From NCBI GenBank assembly GCA_964520905.1, contig CAZFQL010000007.1, forward strand, positions 112,329 to 176,328: 64,000 bases of DNA, read 5' to 3'. Origin of the DNA: JAGVIE01 sp964520905. GTDB lineage: Bacteria > Bacteroidota > Ignavibacteria > UBA10030 > SZUA-254. The notes below the pieces were generated by a model, which saw nothing but the letters and a program-made list of their open reading frames with translations, did not search any database and was not told the DNA's origin. Made by a program: the position numbers and the translations under genes. Of the stretch, positions 35,151 to 43,874 are shown piece after piece. The first letter of the stretch is position 1. Each line of letters begins with the position of its first letter.

Positions 35151-35864
35151 ATGTCACATCATAACGCATTGTTAATATTTTCACACACACCTAAAATTGA
35201 TCGTTCTCGATCGGACGGCGCATTTGCCACCCTGCCATGGGAAGAACTCGATTCACTATTCACTGCCATTATAGGAGACTTTGTTAAAAACGCAAGCGGA
35301 ATGGTGAATGTAGATATATTGATATATCGCAACCCGCAAGAACTATCCGACGATTTTTTCCTGCCCTTTCGGCAAAGGATTCAATTATTCGATTTGACGA
35401 ATGCTCCTCTCACAGACCAGGTGTGCAGTGCAGTAGAAAACACTTTCCATCATGGTTATCAAAACGTCGTTATTATATTGGACAATAACCCGTTAATATC
35501 CAGAGCTTTACTTCGGAAAACTTATATCCAGTTAGGATATGAGGATGATTGTATTGTAGTTGGTCCAACAATCGAGGGAAAGTGCTACCTGATTGGAATG
35601 AAGATGGATCATAGCAGAATTTTTGATTCGACGGAGGGAGACCCCATAAACAAATCGTCTCTCCTTATGAAAAATATATGTTTACTTGAGACGATGCTCT
35701 TTCTATTGAATCCGGTCAATTCCCTCGACTCGACGGACAATCTTATGTTGTTGATGAAAAATATAGAAGCGTTCGATAAATCTAATGTAGAATTTCCATC
35801 AAAGACGTACGCTGTTTTCAAGATGCTGGAAAAAAAGTACAAACTGAAAAGATTATCAGAATGA
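35151..35864 (+). CDS. DUF2064-family (glycosyltransferase-A-like) protein
   Basis: The 237-residue protein resembles the DUF2064/TIGR04282 family: LLIFSHTPKIDRSRS near the start, a central QVCSAVENTFHHGYQNVVIILDNNPLISR (about residues 88-116) where relatives have GSD, and VVGPTIEGKCYLIGMK where relatives have the GP..DGGYYLIG motif. The family is related to nucleotide-sugar transferases. Here the expected GxD metal motif is altered (ILDNNP) and DGG is EGK, so catalysis may differ. It has its own predicted promoter and overlaps nadD by 4 bases. Confidence 0.7.
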   Translation: MSHHNALLIFSHTPKIDRSRSDGAFATLPWEELDSLFTAIIGDFVKNASGMVNVDILIYRNPQELSDDFFLPFRQRIQLFDLTNAPLTDQVCSAVENTFHHGYQNVVIILDNNPLISRALLRKTYIQLGYEDDCIVVGPTIEGKCYLIGMKMDHSRIFDSTEGDPINKSSLLMKNICLLETMLFLLNPVNSLDSTDNLMLLMKNIEAFDKSNVEFPSKTYAVFKMLEKKYKLKRLSE

Positions 35865-36442
35865 AGATTGGAATATTTGGAGGTTCGTTCAATCCTCCGC
35901 ATATGGGTCATTTAATTGTTATCGAGAGTGTAAGAGATATTCTCCAATTCGATAAAATACTGTTCATACCGTCAGCCCAGACGCCGAATAAACAAAATAC
36001 ATTGCTTGCGCCATCACCGGTAAGATTGGAAATGACCCGGCTCGCCACAAAAGGAAGCAGACATTTCGAAGTATCGGACATCGAATTACAACGTAGAGGC
36101 GTCTCCTACACAATCGACACAGTGAATGAGTTAGTCGTTCGATATCCGCGTACCGAGGTTTCTTTAATCATCGGCGCGGATAACTTGATGGATTTTGAAA
36201 GTTGGAAAACTCCTGATGAAATTTTAGCAAAATCTGCATTAGTTGTTATGAACAGACCGGGTATCGAATCGCGATCACTCAAAAGTAAATATGCCCGCTC
36301 TGCGAACTTTGTAAATGTTCCGCAGATCGCTATCTCCGGAACGGATATCCGGCGGCGTGTAAAGTTAGGACACTCAATCCATTATATGGTGCCACAAGCT
36401 GTTGAAGATTATATTATCCATAATCGACTCTATAAAGAATAG
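35861..36442 (+). CDS. nadD: Nicotinate-nucleotide adenylyltransferase
   Basis: NadD adenylates nicotinate mononucleotide in NAD synthesis. The 193-residue product has the nucleotidyltransferase opening GIFGGSFNPPHMGHL with the (T/H)xGH ATP motif, LFIPSAQTPNK, the SLIIGADNLMDFESWKTPDEI segment and the closing ISGTDIRRRV motif (ISSTxIR form). It begins inside the end of the DUF2064 gene by 4 bases, an unusual pairing with a sugar-transferase-like protein. Confidence 0.93.
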   Translation: MKIGIFGGSFNPPHMGHLIVIESVRDILQFDKILFIPSAQTPNKQNTLLAPSPVRLEMTRLATKGSRHFEVSDIELQRRGVSYTIDTVNELVVRYPRTEVSLIIGADNLMDFESWKTPDEILAKSALVVMNRPGIESRSLKSKYARSANFVNVPQIAISGTDIRRRVKLGHSIHYMVPQAVEDYIIHNRLYKE

Positions 36443-36516
36443 TTTGTCATCCCAAAAATTATATGTACATTTATATTGTAACTCATTCACTCTAATCCAA
36501 TATATCAGGAATCGGT

Positions 36517-39447
36517 ATGAACATTAATCGTTTCATCTTCTTAGCAGCCATCATTGTTTTAGTCTCATCATTCAGTTTTGCCTCAGCCCCGAATAGAGGA
36601 CAGCGAAAATCTCTTCCCTTAGATGGCATTTCTAATGTAGTCATGAAATCACAAGAGAACAGCAGTTACTTACCCGATCGGGTCATCGTTAAATTGAATC
36701 CCGGATCTGTTTCGATGAAATCTGCCAACAGATTTGGTATTGCCGCTCTTGATAATTTTGTTCAACGTTACTCCGTTCAGTCTGTGGAAAGAATCTTCCC
36801 TGAAAATTTTATCGATTCAAAGGGCAGGTCGGTAGATATGTCTAATTTTTACGTGATAAGATATACTTCACCTATCGATGCATTCAAAGTTGCCGAAGAG
36901 ATATCGCAGCAAGCCGAAGTTCAGTATGCGGAGCCATGGTTCATCTACAAGCTTGATGATGTAACGGCATGTTCGGTGAACGATACGTACCGCAGCAGTC
37001 AGTGGGCGCTTAATAAGATTCTTGCCGATAGCGCATGGTGTATATCGACAGGTGATACAACTGTCGTGATCGGTATTGTTGATTCAGGAGTACAATGGTC
37101 TCATCCCGATTTACAGGCGAATATTTTTATCAATTCCGGCGAGTACGGATCCGATGGATTAGGCGGATATAAACAAAATAATGGTTTTGACGACGATGGA
37201 AACGGGATGATCGATGATTACCATGGCTGGGATTTTGGTGGCGCCACTTATCTTAATCCTATTGCAGATAATAATCCATCTCCGACCAGTACAAACGGAG
37301 CGCACGGTACTCACGTAGCCGGTATAGCTTCTGCTGTAACAAATAATGCAGTCGGGATAGCCGGAATAGGATATAAGTGTAAATTGTTACCGGTTAAGGT
37401 AATCTCCGACAACGATCCTAACCAGTATATTATTTTTGGTTTTGAAGGAATATTATATTCTGCAATGATGGGCGCAAGAGTTATTAATTTGAGCTGGAGC
37501 GGCTCCGGTGCCTCACAATTCGAGCAGGAGATCATCGACACGGTCACGGCACATGGCGCACTCGTGGTAGCGGCGGCGGGAAATTATGCAAGCTCCGGTA
37601 ATCCCGTACAGTATCCGGCAAGTTATCGCGGTGTATTTTCAGTTGCGGCTACAACAACAACAGACACGAAATCTTCATATTCAGAGTACAACGAGTTCAT
37701 CGATGTTTCTGCCCCGGGCGATAATATTTACAGCACATACTACTCGAACACATATGCATCTATGTACGGTACATCCATGGCGACACCGTTGGTTGCGGGC
37801 CTGGCGGCGCTGGTTGCATCGCGGTTTCCATCTTACACAGGGTTACAAATCGGCGAGCAGGTTCGTATCAGTGCCGACAATATCGATGCTCTGAATCCAT
37901 CTTATGTGAACCTAATAGGTAGAGGACGTATTAATGCATACAATGCATTAACATTTGTATCTCCATCTTTACGAATGGTATCGAATGCAATCAGCGATTC
38001 CATCGGAGGAAATAATAATAAAATTTTAGAGGCAAATGAGGACGCAACTATTACTGCTACTTTTGTCAATTATCTCCAGCCGACAAGCTCGTCAGCGATG
38101 ATTACTCTTAGTACGTCGGATACAAACATCCAGATTATCAATGGCAGTTTCCCGATTGGGGTGCTTGGGACAAATGGTACAGCAGATAATAGCGGTGCAC
38201 CTTTCATGCTTCACGTCAATGCTTATCCTCCACCGGGGCACGTTGTGATGTTTAAACTGACGATGACAGATGGAAGTTACATCGATACCCAGGTCTTCTC
38301 TGTTTTTATCAGTCCCGCATTTGCAACGCACAATGTAAATAATATTGAAGTAAGCTTGACAAACAGAAGCCGGATCGGATTTCTCGATATCACCAACACT
38401 TACGGCAGCGGCTTCGTTTTCAACGGCGGTAACCAGTTATACGAGGGTGGATTAATCATCGGTTATTCATCTATAAAATTGGTCGATGTCGTTCGTAGTG
38501 GTTCCAGTCAGGATAGTGATTTTATTTCTCCTCAAATATACGATTTAATCACACCGGGTATTATCTCAGCCCAGGATGGAAGCGCGATGTTTACAGATGC
38601 TGCCGCACCGGTAGCGAATAAGATCGGTTTGCAGGTAAAAATGTACTCATACGCGTTCGCATCGCCGGCTGACAGCAATTATGTAATTCTCCGGTATGAT
38701 ATTAAGAATACTTCAGGCGCGGCAATCTCAAATTTATATGCCGGTTTGTTCTTCGATTGGGATATTCTCGGAAATCAGGCAGACCCCTGGAATTATAACA
38801 GGACTTCTTTCGACCCGATCCAAAATCTTGGTTATGCCTGGAATGAAGGCACACCCAATACCGTTTACTGCGGTGCGAGAGCTTTCGAAGGAACAGTTGG
38901 ATATCGCGGTTTGGTAAATGATGCAAATCTTATCACAACTCGCGCGGCAAAATGGTCATGGTTAAGTGGTGGAACCATTTATACCGATAGTCTCAACGAT
39001 ATTCATTTTACGATTTCATCAGGTCCGTTCAACATCGCAGATGGTGCAACGAAGATGATCGGCTTTGTGTTGTTAGGCGGAAAGAATTTGATAGAATTCC
39101 AGGAAAGCGCTGATGCCGCGTTGGTGAAATGGAATTACATCAAAAATGCAGTCGGTGTATCCGATGACCGTGATAATCGCCCGGCGGTATATTCACTGAA
39201 ACAGAATTATCCCAATCCGTTCAACCCGACCACGACTATCGTTTACGATCTACCCAAAGTGAGCAGAGTATCGTTAAAGATATATGACATGCTTGGACAG
39301 GAAGTAATGACACTCGTTGATGGTGAACAGCAAACCGGAAGATATTCTGTTCCTATCGATGCATCTCGATTATCGAGCGGAGTATACTACTACCGTTTGA
39401 ATACCGGTGATTTCAGCGATGTGAAGAAACTTATGCTGATCAGGTAG
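36517..39447 (+). CDS. Secreted S8 (subtilisin-like) serine protease with T9SS tail
   Basis: The 976-residue protein has a signal peptide, an inhibitor-I9-like propeptide (about 50-130; YLPDRVIVKLNPGS), and a subtilase domain. The triad is D189 in GIVDSGVQWSHPD, H263 in HGTHVAGIASA and S420 in GTSMATPLVAGLAAL. A long beta-rich region follows, then a C-terminal T9SS sorting domain (LKQNYPNPFNPTTTI ... KKLMLIR). It would be exported through the type IX system and act outside the cell on protein substrates. It stands alone, with a terminator after the stop. A possible promoter TTGTCA-N16-TACATT lies at 36444-36471. Confidence 0.93.
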   Translation: MNINRFIFLAAIIVLVSSFSFASAPNRGQRKSLPLDGISNVVMKSQENSSYLPDRVIVKLNPGSVSMKSANRFGIAALDNFVQRYSVQSVERIFPENFIDSKGRSVDMSNFYVIRYTSPIDAFKVAEEISQQAEVQYAEPWFIYKLDDVTACSVNDTYRSSQWALNKILADSAWCISTGDTTVVIGIVDSGVQWSHPDLQANIFINSGEYGSDGLGGYKQNNGFDDDGNGMIDDYHGWDFGGATYLNPIADNNPSPTSTNGAHGTHVAGIASAVTNNAVGIAGIGYKCKLLPVKVISDNDPNQYIIFGFEGILYSAMMGARVINLSWSGSGASQFEQEIIDTVTAHGALVVAAAGNYASSGNPVQYPASYRGVFSVAATTTTDTKSSYSEYNEFIDVSAPGDNIYSTYYSNTYASMYGTSMATPLVAGLAALVASRFPSYTGLQIGEQVRISADNIDALNPSYVNLIGRGRINAYNALTFVSPSLRMVSNAISDSIGGNNNKILEANEDATITATFVNYLQPTSSSAMITLSTSDTNIQIINGSFPIGVLGTNGTADNSGAPFMLHVNAYPPPGHVVMFKLTMTDGSYIDTQVFSVFISPAFATHNVNNIEVSLTNRSRIGFLDITNTYGSGFVFNGGNQLYEGGLIIGYSSIKLVDVVRSGSSQDSDFISPQIYDLITPGIISAQDGSAMFTDAAAPVANKIGLQVKMYSYAFASPADSNYVILRYDIKNTSGAAISNLYAGLFFDWDILGNQADPWNYNRTSFDPIQNLGYAWNEGTPNTVYCGARAFEGTVGYRGLVNDANLITTRAAKWSWLSGGTIYTDSLNDIHFTISSGPFNIADGATKMIGFVLLGGKNLIEFQESADAALVKWNYIKNAVGVSDDRDNRPAVYSLKQNYPNPFNPTTTIVYDLPKVSRVSLKIYDMLGQEVMTLVDGEQQTGRYSVPIDASRLSSGVYYYRLNTGDFSDVKKLMLIR

Positions 39448-39491
39448 ATAGTTTATGAAGCCGTAATTTGTATCAGACTTAGAATTTTGCA

Positions 39492-39524
39492 AACCCCGAG
39501 TTACTTACTCGGGGTTTTTGTTTT
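39492..39524 (+). terminator. Intrinsic terminator after the subtilase gene
   Basis: AACCCCGAG (39492-39500) pairs with CTCGGGGTT (39508-39516) around TTACTTA, followed by TTTGTTTT. It lies 45 bases after the stop codon. Confidence 0.85.
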
Positions 39525-39665
39525 GGATTAGATTTTTGCGGGTTACAAAATCGGGTAAAACGTTGCTTCAGTGATAAAGAATACAGGATAATTTCTATTC
39601 CATTATTAAATTATAACAAAAACATTATAATCAATTATCAACAATAAATTTCCTGAGGAGGAAAG

Positions 39666-39854
39666 ATGGATATTCTGCAAATCGCATATGTGTTCTTTTT
39701 CTCGTTTATTGTGGTCATGTTTTTTTCAACTGTCGCAGGTTGGCTGTACCGGGCGATGAATAAAGACTTAAAGACCGGAGAGGGAGCGGATCATTCAAGT
39801 TTGGTTTCTTATAACAGTAAAAAAATACATAGACCGGAAATGAAAGAAAATTGA
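39666..39854 (+). CDS. 62-residue single-span membrane protein
   Basis: The function is not recognised. The ATG is preceded by a very strong ribosome site (GAGGAGG, 39656-39662). The product has one membrane segment (about residues 3-30; IAYVFFFSFIVVMFFSTVAGWLYRAM spans 6-31) and then a polar, basic tail of about 30 residues. It stands alone between the subtilase terminator and another terminator, so it is probably its own transcription unit. The strong ribosome site and clear membrane topology argue that it is real in spite of its size. Confidence 0.65.
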   Translation: MDILQIAYVFFFSFIVVMFFSTVAGWLYRAMNKDLKTGEGADHSSLVSYNSKKIHRPEMKEN

Positions 39855-39933
39855 AATTCTGCCACAGCACTGTGATTATGGTACACCAAGTAAATCTCTC
39901 GTGGCAAATTTCAATACCCCCTAATGTAGCGAT

Positions 39934-39970
39934 AAAAGAATCCCGGATCAGATGATCCAGGATTCTTTTT
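39934..39970 (+). terminator. Intrinsic terminator after the 62-residue protein gene
   Basis: AAAAGAATCC then GGATC (39934-39949) pairs with GATCC then GGATTCTTTT (39954-39969) with one C-A mismatch, and ends in a T-run. The remaining sequence to 40156 (186 bases) shows nothing else that can be supported. Confidence 0.75.
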
Positions 39971-40156
39971 GTATAACCTCTCACATTCGGTAAAATCACG
40001 ATTCAATCTTCGTCCTTATCTGAAACCTCTTTCACTTGAATTCTTCGAAGTCAGTTGCGAATATTATCTGTCAATAATTTGAAACATCCTGTACAAAACG
40101 GCGTATTTACAGGTACATGATTCAGACAGATAAGATTAAGCAGGAAGGGATGAGAT

Positions 40157-40498
40157 ATGCACATAACCGAAAAAATTAAAAATGATGTTGCCATTGTATC
40201 TATAAGGGGCAATCTCCTCGATGAAAACGATGATTCAATGTTACAACAAAAAATTAGAAGCTTAGCAAGCGACGATATTAAAAAAGTAATATTGGACCTC
40301 AGCATGGTGTACCGTATAAACAGTAAAGGACTAAGTATTCTGATATCGGCGGTTGAGAAGATGAGGTGCGTGGGCGGCGACTTACGGCTTGCGCAAATCG
40401 ATAAACATCTACACGATATACTCACTATTACAAAGCTTATACGGGTGTTCGGTACATACGAAACCGTTGAAAGAGCTTTGATAAGTTATCGAAACTGA
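40157..40498 (+). CDS. STAS-domain anti-anti-sigma factor-like protein
   Basis: The 113-residue protein is a single STAS domain, as in SpoIIAA/RsbV: VAIVSIRGNLLDEND, then VILDLSMVYRINSKGLSILISAVEKM with the serine of the phosphorylation motif (NSKGL), then LRLAQIDKHLHDILTITKLIRVFGTYETVERAL. Such proteins are phosphorylated by a serine kinase and release sigma factors or other partners. No kinase or sigma factor gene is adjacent. The ATG at 40157 has GAAGGGATGAG-like ribosome site upstream. Confidence 0.88.
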   Translation: MHITEKIKNDVAIVSIRGNLLDENDDSMLQQKIRSLASDDIKKVILDLSMVYRINSKGLSILISAVEKMRCVGGDLRLAQIDKHLHDILTITKLIRVFGTYETVERALISYRN

Positions 40499-40556
40499 TG
40501 CTGTGCGGAATGCAGTGATCAAGGTGCATCCTTCTGGACTATCTTATTGAAGGATT

Positions 40557-40577
40557 AACTCATGGCGTGCATGAGTT
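40557..40577. terminator. Inverted repeat between convergent genes
   Basis: AACTCATG (40557-40564) and CATGAGTT (40570-40577) pair perfectly around GCGTG, between the STAS gene and the opposing DUF4402-like gene. No strong T-run follows on either strand. Confidence 0.35.
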
Positions 40578-40590
40578 GGATTTCAATTTT

Positions 40591-41181
40591 CTAAATACTA
40601 TTCCCCGTATAAGATACCGTGATAATTTCTTCACCGATATATGTACCCGCCGGAGCGTTAGATGGTACCATCGGATTACCACCCAAATAGATGACTGCTT
40701 TTCTGCCATTCTCCGGCAAATGTATCTGTGTCCCATTGAGTGGGTTGAAAAAATGATAATCTCCTGTAGATTCGTCAACCACGCTTGCAGAATTATTGTC
40801 GTAAGCCATACTTATGAAGTCCCATTCATTTTCATTGTTGTAAATCTTCCCCACAAGTTGGAAGGAAACTATGACTGCTGAAAAAGGGTTTCCGTCAATT
40901 TCAATTCGGGCAGGTTCGAATTGTTCATCACCGTTGAAAGGAATAATATTGTTCGGAGTTCCAATCTCAGCGGCAATACTTTTATAGTTGAACCCGGGCC
41001 GCAGATTATGGAAGTTGCAGTTTCGTGCGATTGAAATCGCTAGTGGTTTTGATTCGAGAGATACCAATATTTTCGCTGATGCATCAATCGGCTCTGAAAT
41101 AATCGGCATTTGACAATTAACACTGTCGATTCGGATAAAGCCGATCAAAACAAAAAATATTACTTTCATATAATCGTTCAT
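40591..41181 (-). CDS. DUF4402-like exported protein
   Basis: The 196-residue protein starts with a signal peptide (about residues 5-23, ending SVNCQ). The mature part has strands ending in PAGTYIGEEIITVSYTG, the closing motif of DUF4402-like pilin or adhesin-type beta proteins. These are exported and have no known enzyme activity. Two in-frame ATGs (41181 and 41169) are possible; the first is used here. It is convergent with the STAS gene. Assignment rests on the C-terminal motif alone. Confidence 0.55.
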   Translation of the reverse strand: MNDYMKVIFFVLIGFIRIDSVNCQMPIISEPIDASAKILVSLESKPLAISIARNCNFHNLRPGFNYKSIAAEIGTPNNIIPFNGDEQFEPARIEIDGNPFSAVIVSFQLVGKIYNNENEWDFISMAYDNNSASVVDESTGDYHFFNPLNGTQIHLPENGRKAVIYLGGNPMVPSNAPAGTYIGEEIITVSYTGNSI

Positions 41182-41457
41182 ATTTTTAGGATATTATTGT
41201 TGAATATGAAATTCCATTTATCTATTTGTTCACTATACTTCGCTAATCTGATGACCAATCTCGCATATTATTTCGAGCTTATTCGTTCGATGAATCACAT
41301 CGGGTATCCTGAATCACGAGCAGGATAAAGCTATGCAGAATGGTGGTTTAATTAGGGTTAAATGGAGAAAGAAATATTGCGGGCAGGGCATTATATGAGT
41401 GAGGGCGTGGGGCAGGATGAACTATTAAAAATATTATGAAGAACAAGCAATATAATG

Positions 41458-41486
41458 TTGACAATGATTAGCGGGATTATTAAATT
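41458..41486 (+). promoter_or_regulatory. Predicted promoter of a small RNA
   Basis: TTGACA (41458-41463) and TAAATT (41481-41486) are 17 bases apart. No reading frame of note follows before the terminator at 41541. Confidence 0.45.
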
Positions 41487-41492
41487 CAATCA

Positions 41493-41574
41493 GAGGCTTT
41501 AGTAAGCCCCCGGTTCTCATCGAATTTTTGTAATGAGAAGAAATCCTGAATCCCAGTGATTCGGGATTTTTTTT
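41493..41574 (+). ncRNA. Candidate small RNA with own promoter and terminator
   Basis: An about 80-nt transcript is predicted from the promoter at 41458-41486 to the T-run near 41574. It can fold into three stems: GGCTT/AAGCC, CTCAT/ATGAG, and the terminator stem. No coding frame with a ribosome site lies in it. The rest of the 498-base gap between the two minus-strand genes (41182-41679) shows nothing else that can be supported. This is a prediction only; no known RNA family is recognised. Confidence 0.3.
41541..41574 (+). terminator. Intrinsic terminator with no gene before it
   Basis: AAATCCTGAAT (41541-41551) pairs with ATTCGGGATTT (41559-41569, one G-U pair) and runs into a long T stretch. 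It is oriented on the plus strand, while the flanking genes are on the minus strand. Confidence 0.7.
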
Positions 41575-41679
41575 ACCACATAAAGATCACGCTGTGTAAT
41601 TTATCCGTGATGGAATTCAATTGTATAAGGGGGGAATCTACAAGAAGGGATGGATCGGTACTTTGATGAATTAATTACT

Positions 41680-42048
41680 TCACTTTTTAATTATCATATT
41701 GATCGTCCAGAATAATATCTCGAGATCAAATGGTTTTGTCAGGATATGATCGGCGCCGAGTCTTTTACAAATTTCAGTGTTCTTATTATCAGCGTATGCC
41801 GTTAGCACAATAACTTTTGTGGAGGGTGTATTCTTTTTAATGTGACTTAAGATTTCGAAACCGCCGACTTTCGGCATTTTCAAATCGAGAATTACGAGGT
41901 CGAACTTTTTCTTCGCCAACTGAGACATAGCTTCCTCACCATCAAGAGCGGCAATAGTATCGTAGCCCTCGTTTGTTATGTGCTCTACTAAAGTTGCTGA
42001 AGTCTCTTTGTCATCTTCCGCTATAAGAATAGCGTGTTTCTTATCCAT
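41680..42048 (-). CDS. Single-domain response regulator
   Basis: The 122-residue protein is a bare receiver domain: the acidic pair in ILIAEDDKET, the phosphoacceptor in DLVILDLKMPKVGG, the threonine in VIVLTAYAD and the lysine in HILTKPFD. The ATG at 42048 is chosen because an upstream in-frame start at 42111 would lie within the predicted promoter and is separated from the domain by an atypical leader. No output domain is present. It is transcribed away from the coiled-coil response regulator gene, so the two regulators are divergent. Confidence 0.88.
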   Translation of the reverse strand: MDKKHAILIAEDDKETSATLVEHITNEGYDTIAALDGEEAMSQLAKKKFDLVILDLKMPKVGGFEILSHIKKNTPSTKVIVLTAYADNKNTEICKRLGADHILTKPFDLEILFWTINMIIKK

Positions 42049-42082
42049 GAAGTAACCTTTGTACTTTCTTTTATTCGTATTG

Positions 42083-42111
42083 AAGATAGAAAAAATAAAC
42101 TGCAAAAACAA
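42083..42111 (-). promoter_or_regulatory. Predicted promoter of the single-domain response regulator
   Basis: On the minus strand TTGTTT (42111-42106) is followed after 17 bases by TATCTT (42088-42083). It gives a leader of about 27 nt before the ATG at 42048. Confidence 0.5.
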
Positions 42112-42130
42112 TGTTCACTATCTTTGATAC

Positions 42131-42199
42131 GTAATGAAAGAGGCGTTTGTTCCATAGCTCACGGCGTATGTTTGCGGGCTGGTTAGTGCAGGATGGATT
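42131..42199 (+). repeat. Imperfect direct repeat, copy 1
   Basis: About 68 bases that align with 43875-43942: both begin GTAATGAA, share an AGAGG(C/T)GT part, then AGCTCAC(G/A)GCG, and end in TGGTTAGTGCAGG. The copies lie on either side of the coiled-coil response regulator gene. The rest of the gap 42200-42317 shows a 9-bp inverted repeat (AACAATTTT / AAGGTTGTT) and no gene. Confidence 0.6.
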
Positions 42200-42317
42200 T
42201 TTTCAACGAAATCGATGTGCGAGCCTCGCGCGAAGGGGGGAGTAAGGTCACTCTGGAATTCCCGCTCCCATTATGCAACAATTTTTTTGGAAAGGTTGTT
42301 CTCCTGCCAAAAGGTGC

Positions 42318-42346
42318 TTGACATTGTTGTAGACTTTTTATACCTT
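42318..42346 (+). promoter_or_regulatory. Predicted promoter of the coiled-coil response regulator
   Basis: TTGACA (42318-42323) and TACCTT (42341-42346) are 17 bases apart, about 30 bases before the ATG at 42379. Confidence 0.45.
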
Positions 42347-42378
42347 CTTGGACAAGATTTCAATGGAGAGTATTGTTG

Positions 42379-43821
42379 ATGACAGAAAGTAAAAAATCAA
42401 TGAGTCAACTTGAGCAATCTCCTGCCGGATTAAACCCAGAGGAGACAGTAGAAAAATTTCGTCAATGTGTCCGGGATGTTGATTCCCTGATCAGGAATGG
42501 AATATTTGATAAGGCTCGCGCTCGTTTAGCGGAGGCACGAAAATTAGAACCATCCAATCCATACCTAAAAGCATTTGAAGAACGCATACGGTATTTGGAG
42601 AAAAATCCACATCTTATCAAACAGTCCAGACTTAACAGTACACTGAGCAACAAAAGTGAGAGCCCATTTTTGTCGCAACCAAACAATCATTTTCTTTCCA
42701 CGCAACCTGAGAAAAAAATACGTCAGGAAATTGAAGTGAAATATAAGGAAATATTTACCCGTGAGCTTCACAATGCCGAGAAGAGTGCGGCACGAATGGT
42801 TGAGCAGTTTGAACAAAACCGGAGGCAGTCTATTCTAAACCTTGAGAAGGAATTTGAAGGGATGGTGCAAACGCAAATTGCGGCAGAGCGAAAACGTATT
42901 CAGGCAGATGCAGAGGCAATGATTGAGGCTGAAAAGAAAAGCTTGCAGCATAAGTACGATTCTCTTGTCGCGGAAAATAATAATGCGATCAAAGGGGTGC
43001 GTGACGAACTTCGCAAGAACATGGAGCAAACATTTCTCCATCGACTTGAGCAAATCTCGAAAGAGTATGATGATAAGCTCGAGATGTTAGGTACAAAATT
43101 ACCAAAAACCAAGGAAGAGAAAATTACGTTGTACCGGGAAAAGATGCATGAGTATTATGGAGAGGGACAACCCTCCGTAGAGAATGCACAGCGATTGATG
43201 CGGTTGAAAGAGCTATTAGAGATGACCTTTGATGAGCATTTTTTGGTTGAGTCGGATGTACGCCTCGAGTTGTATATGACCAATGCCCAGAGGGGGATTC
43301 TCTCGGGTGAAATAACCTTAAAAAACCAAAAGAAATTGGAAGAGATCAAACGACAATTTTGCATCACGAAGGATCAGGAGGCATCTATCGCATCGTTTGT
43401 CAAATCGAGTCTTAAGAAAGGGAATTCAAAAGGCAGGCTCCTTGTTGTGGATGACGATGAGGTGTTGCTACGCTTGCTTGCGGATACATTGAAAGAGAAT
43501 GAGTTTCAGGTAATTACAGCGCTCGATGTAGAGTCAGCCTTACATGAACTAAAAAACAACTCCGTTGATCTCATTTTAAGCGATATTAAATTTCCCCAAG
43601 GAGAACTGGATGGATTCAAATTTTTTTCGTCAGTGCAGGAGTATCCCCATTTACGCAAAATTCCATTCGTCTTTATGAGTGCCTTGCATGACGGCGTGAT
43701 TGTCCGCTCTGGATTTCAGCTTGGTGTTGATGACTATGTAACAAAACCTCTCGATCTGGATCTTCTCCTTGCGATCATTAACGGGAAATTAAAACGTTAT
43801 CGCACGTTAGAACTCATCTAA
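42379..43821 (+). CDS. Response regulator with long coiled coil and helical N-terminal part
   Basis: The 480-residue protein has an unusual order: a TPR-like helical start (about residues 20-70; FDKARARLAEARKLEPSNPYLKAFEERI), a Ser/Asn/Gln-rich linker (about 80-115), a long charged coiled coil (about 120-240), a helical segment (GILSGEITLKNQKKLEEIKRQF), and a C-terminal receiver with VVDDDE, the phosphoacceptor in LILSDIKFP and the lysine in DYVTKPLDL. There is no DNA-binding domain. GGAG lies 10 bases before the ATG at 42379; an in-frame TTG at 42373 is less likely. The role is unknown; a scaffold controlled by phosphorylation is a guess. Confidence 0.8.
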   Translation: MTESKKSMSQLEQSPAGLNPEETVEKFRQCVRDVDSLIRNGIFDKARARLAEARKLEPSNPYLKAFEERIRYLEKNPHLIKQSRLNSTLSNKSESPFLSQPNNHFLSTQPEKKIRQEIEVKYKEIFTRELHNAEKSAARMVEQFEQNRRQSILNLEKEFEGMVQTQIAAERKRIQADAEAMIEAEKKSLQHKYDSLVAENNNAIKGVRDELRKNMEQTFLHRLEQISKEYDDKLEMLGTKLPKTKEEKITLYREKMHEYYGEGQPSVENAQRLMRLKELLEMTFDEHFLVESDVRLELYMTNAQRGILSGEITLKNQKKLEEIKRQFCITKDQEASIASFVKSSLKKGNSKGRLLVVDDDEVLLRLLADTLKENEFQVITALDVESALHELKNNSVDLILSDIKFPQGELDGFKFFSSVQEYPHLRKIPFVFMSALHDGVIVRSGFQLGVDDYVTKPLDLDLLLAIINGKLKRYRTLELI

Positions 43822-43874
43822 GCATAATATCGCTTTTCTCTTTTCTCTTCAATTCGGTTCACGGTTTTAAAGAG

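Noticed and set aside
40567..40881. Plus-strand frame of 104 codons opposite the DUF4402-like gene
   Set aside because: No ribosome site or motif; the minus-strand frame has a signal peptide and family-like end.
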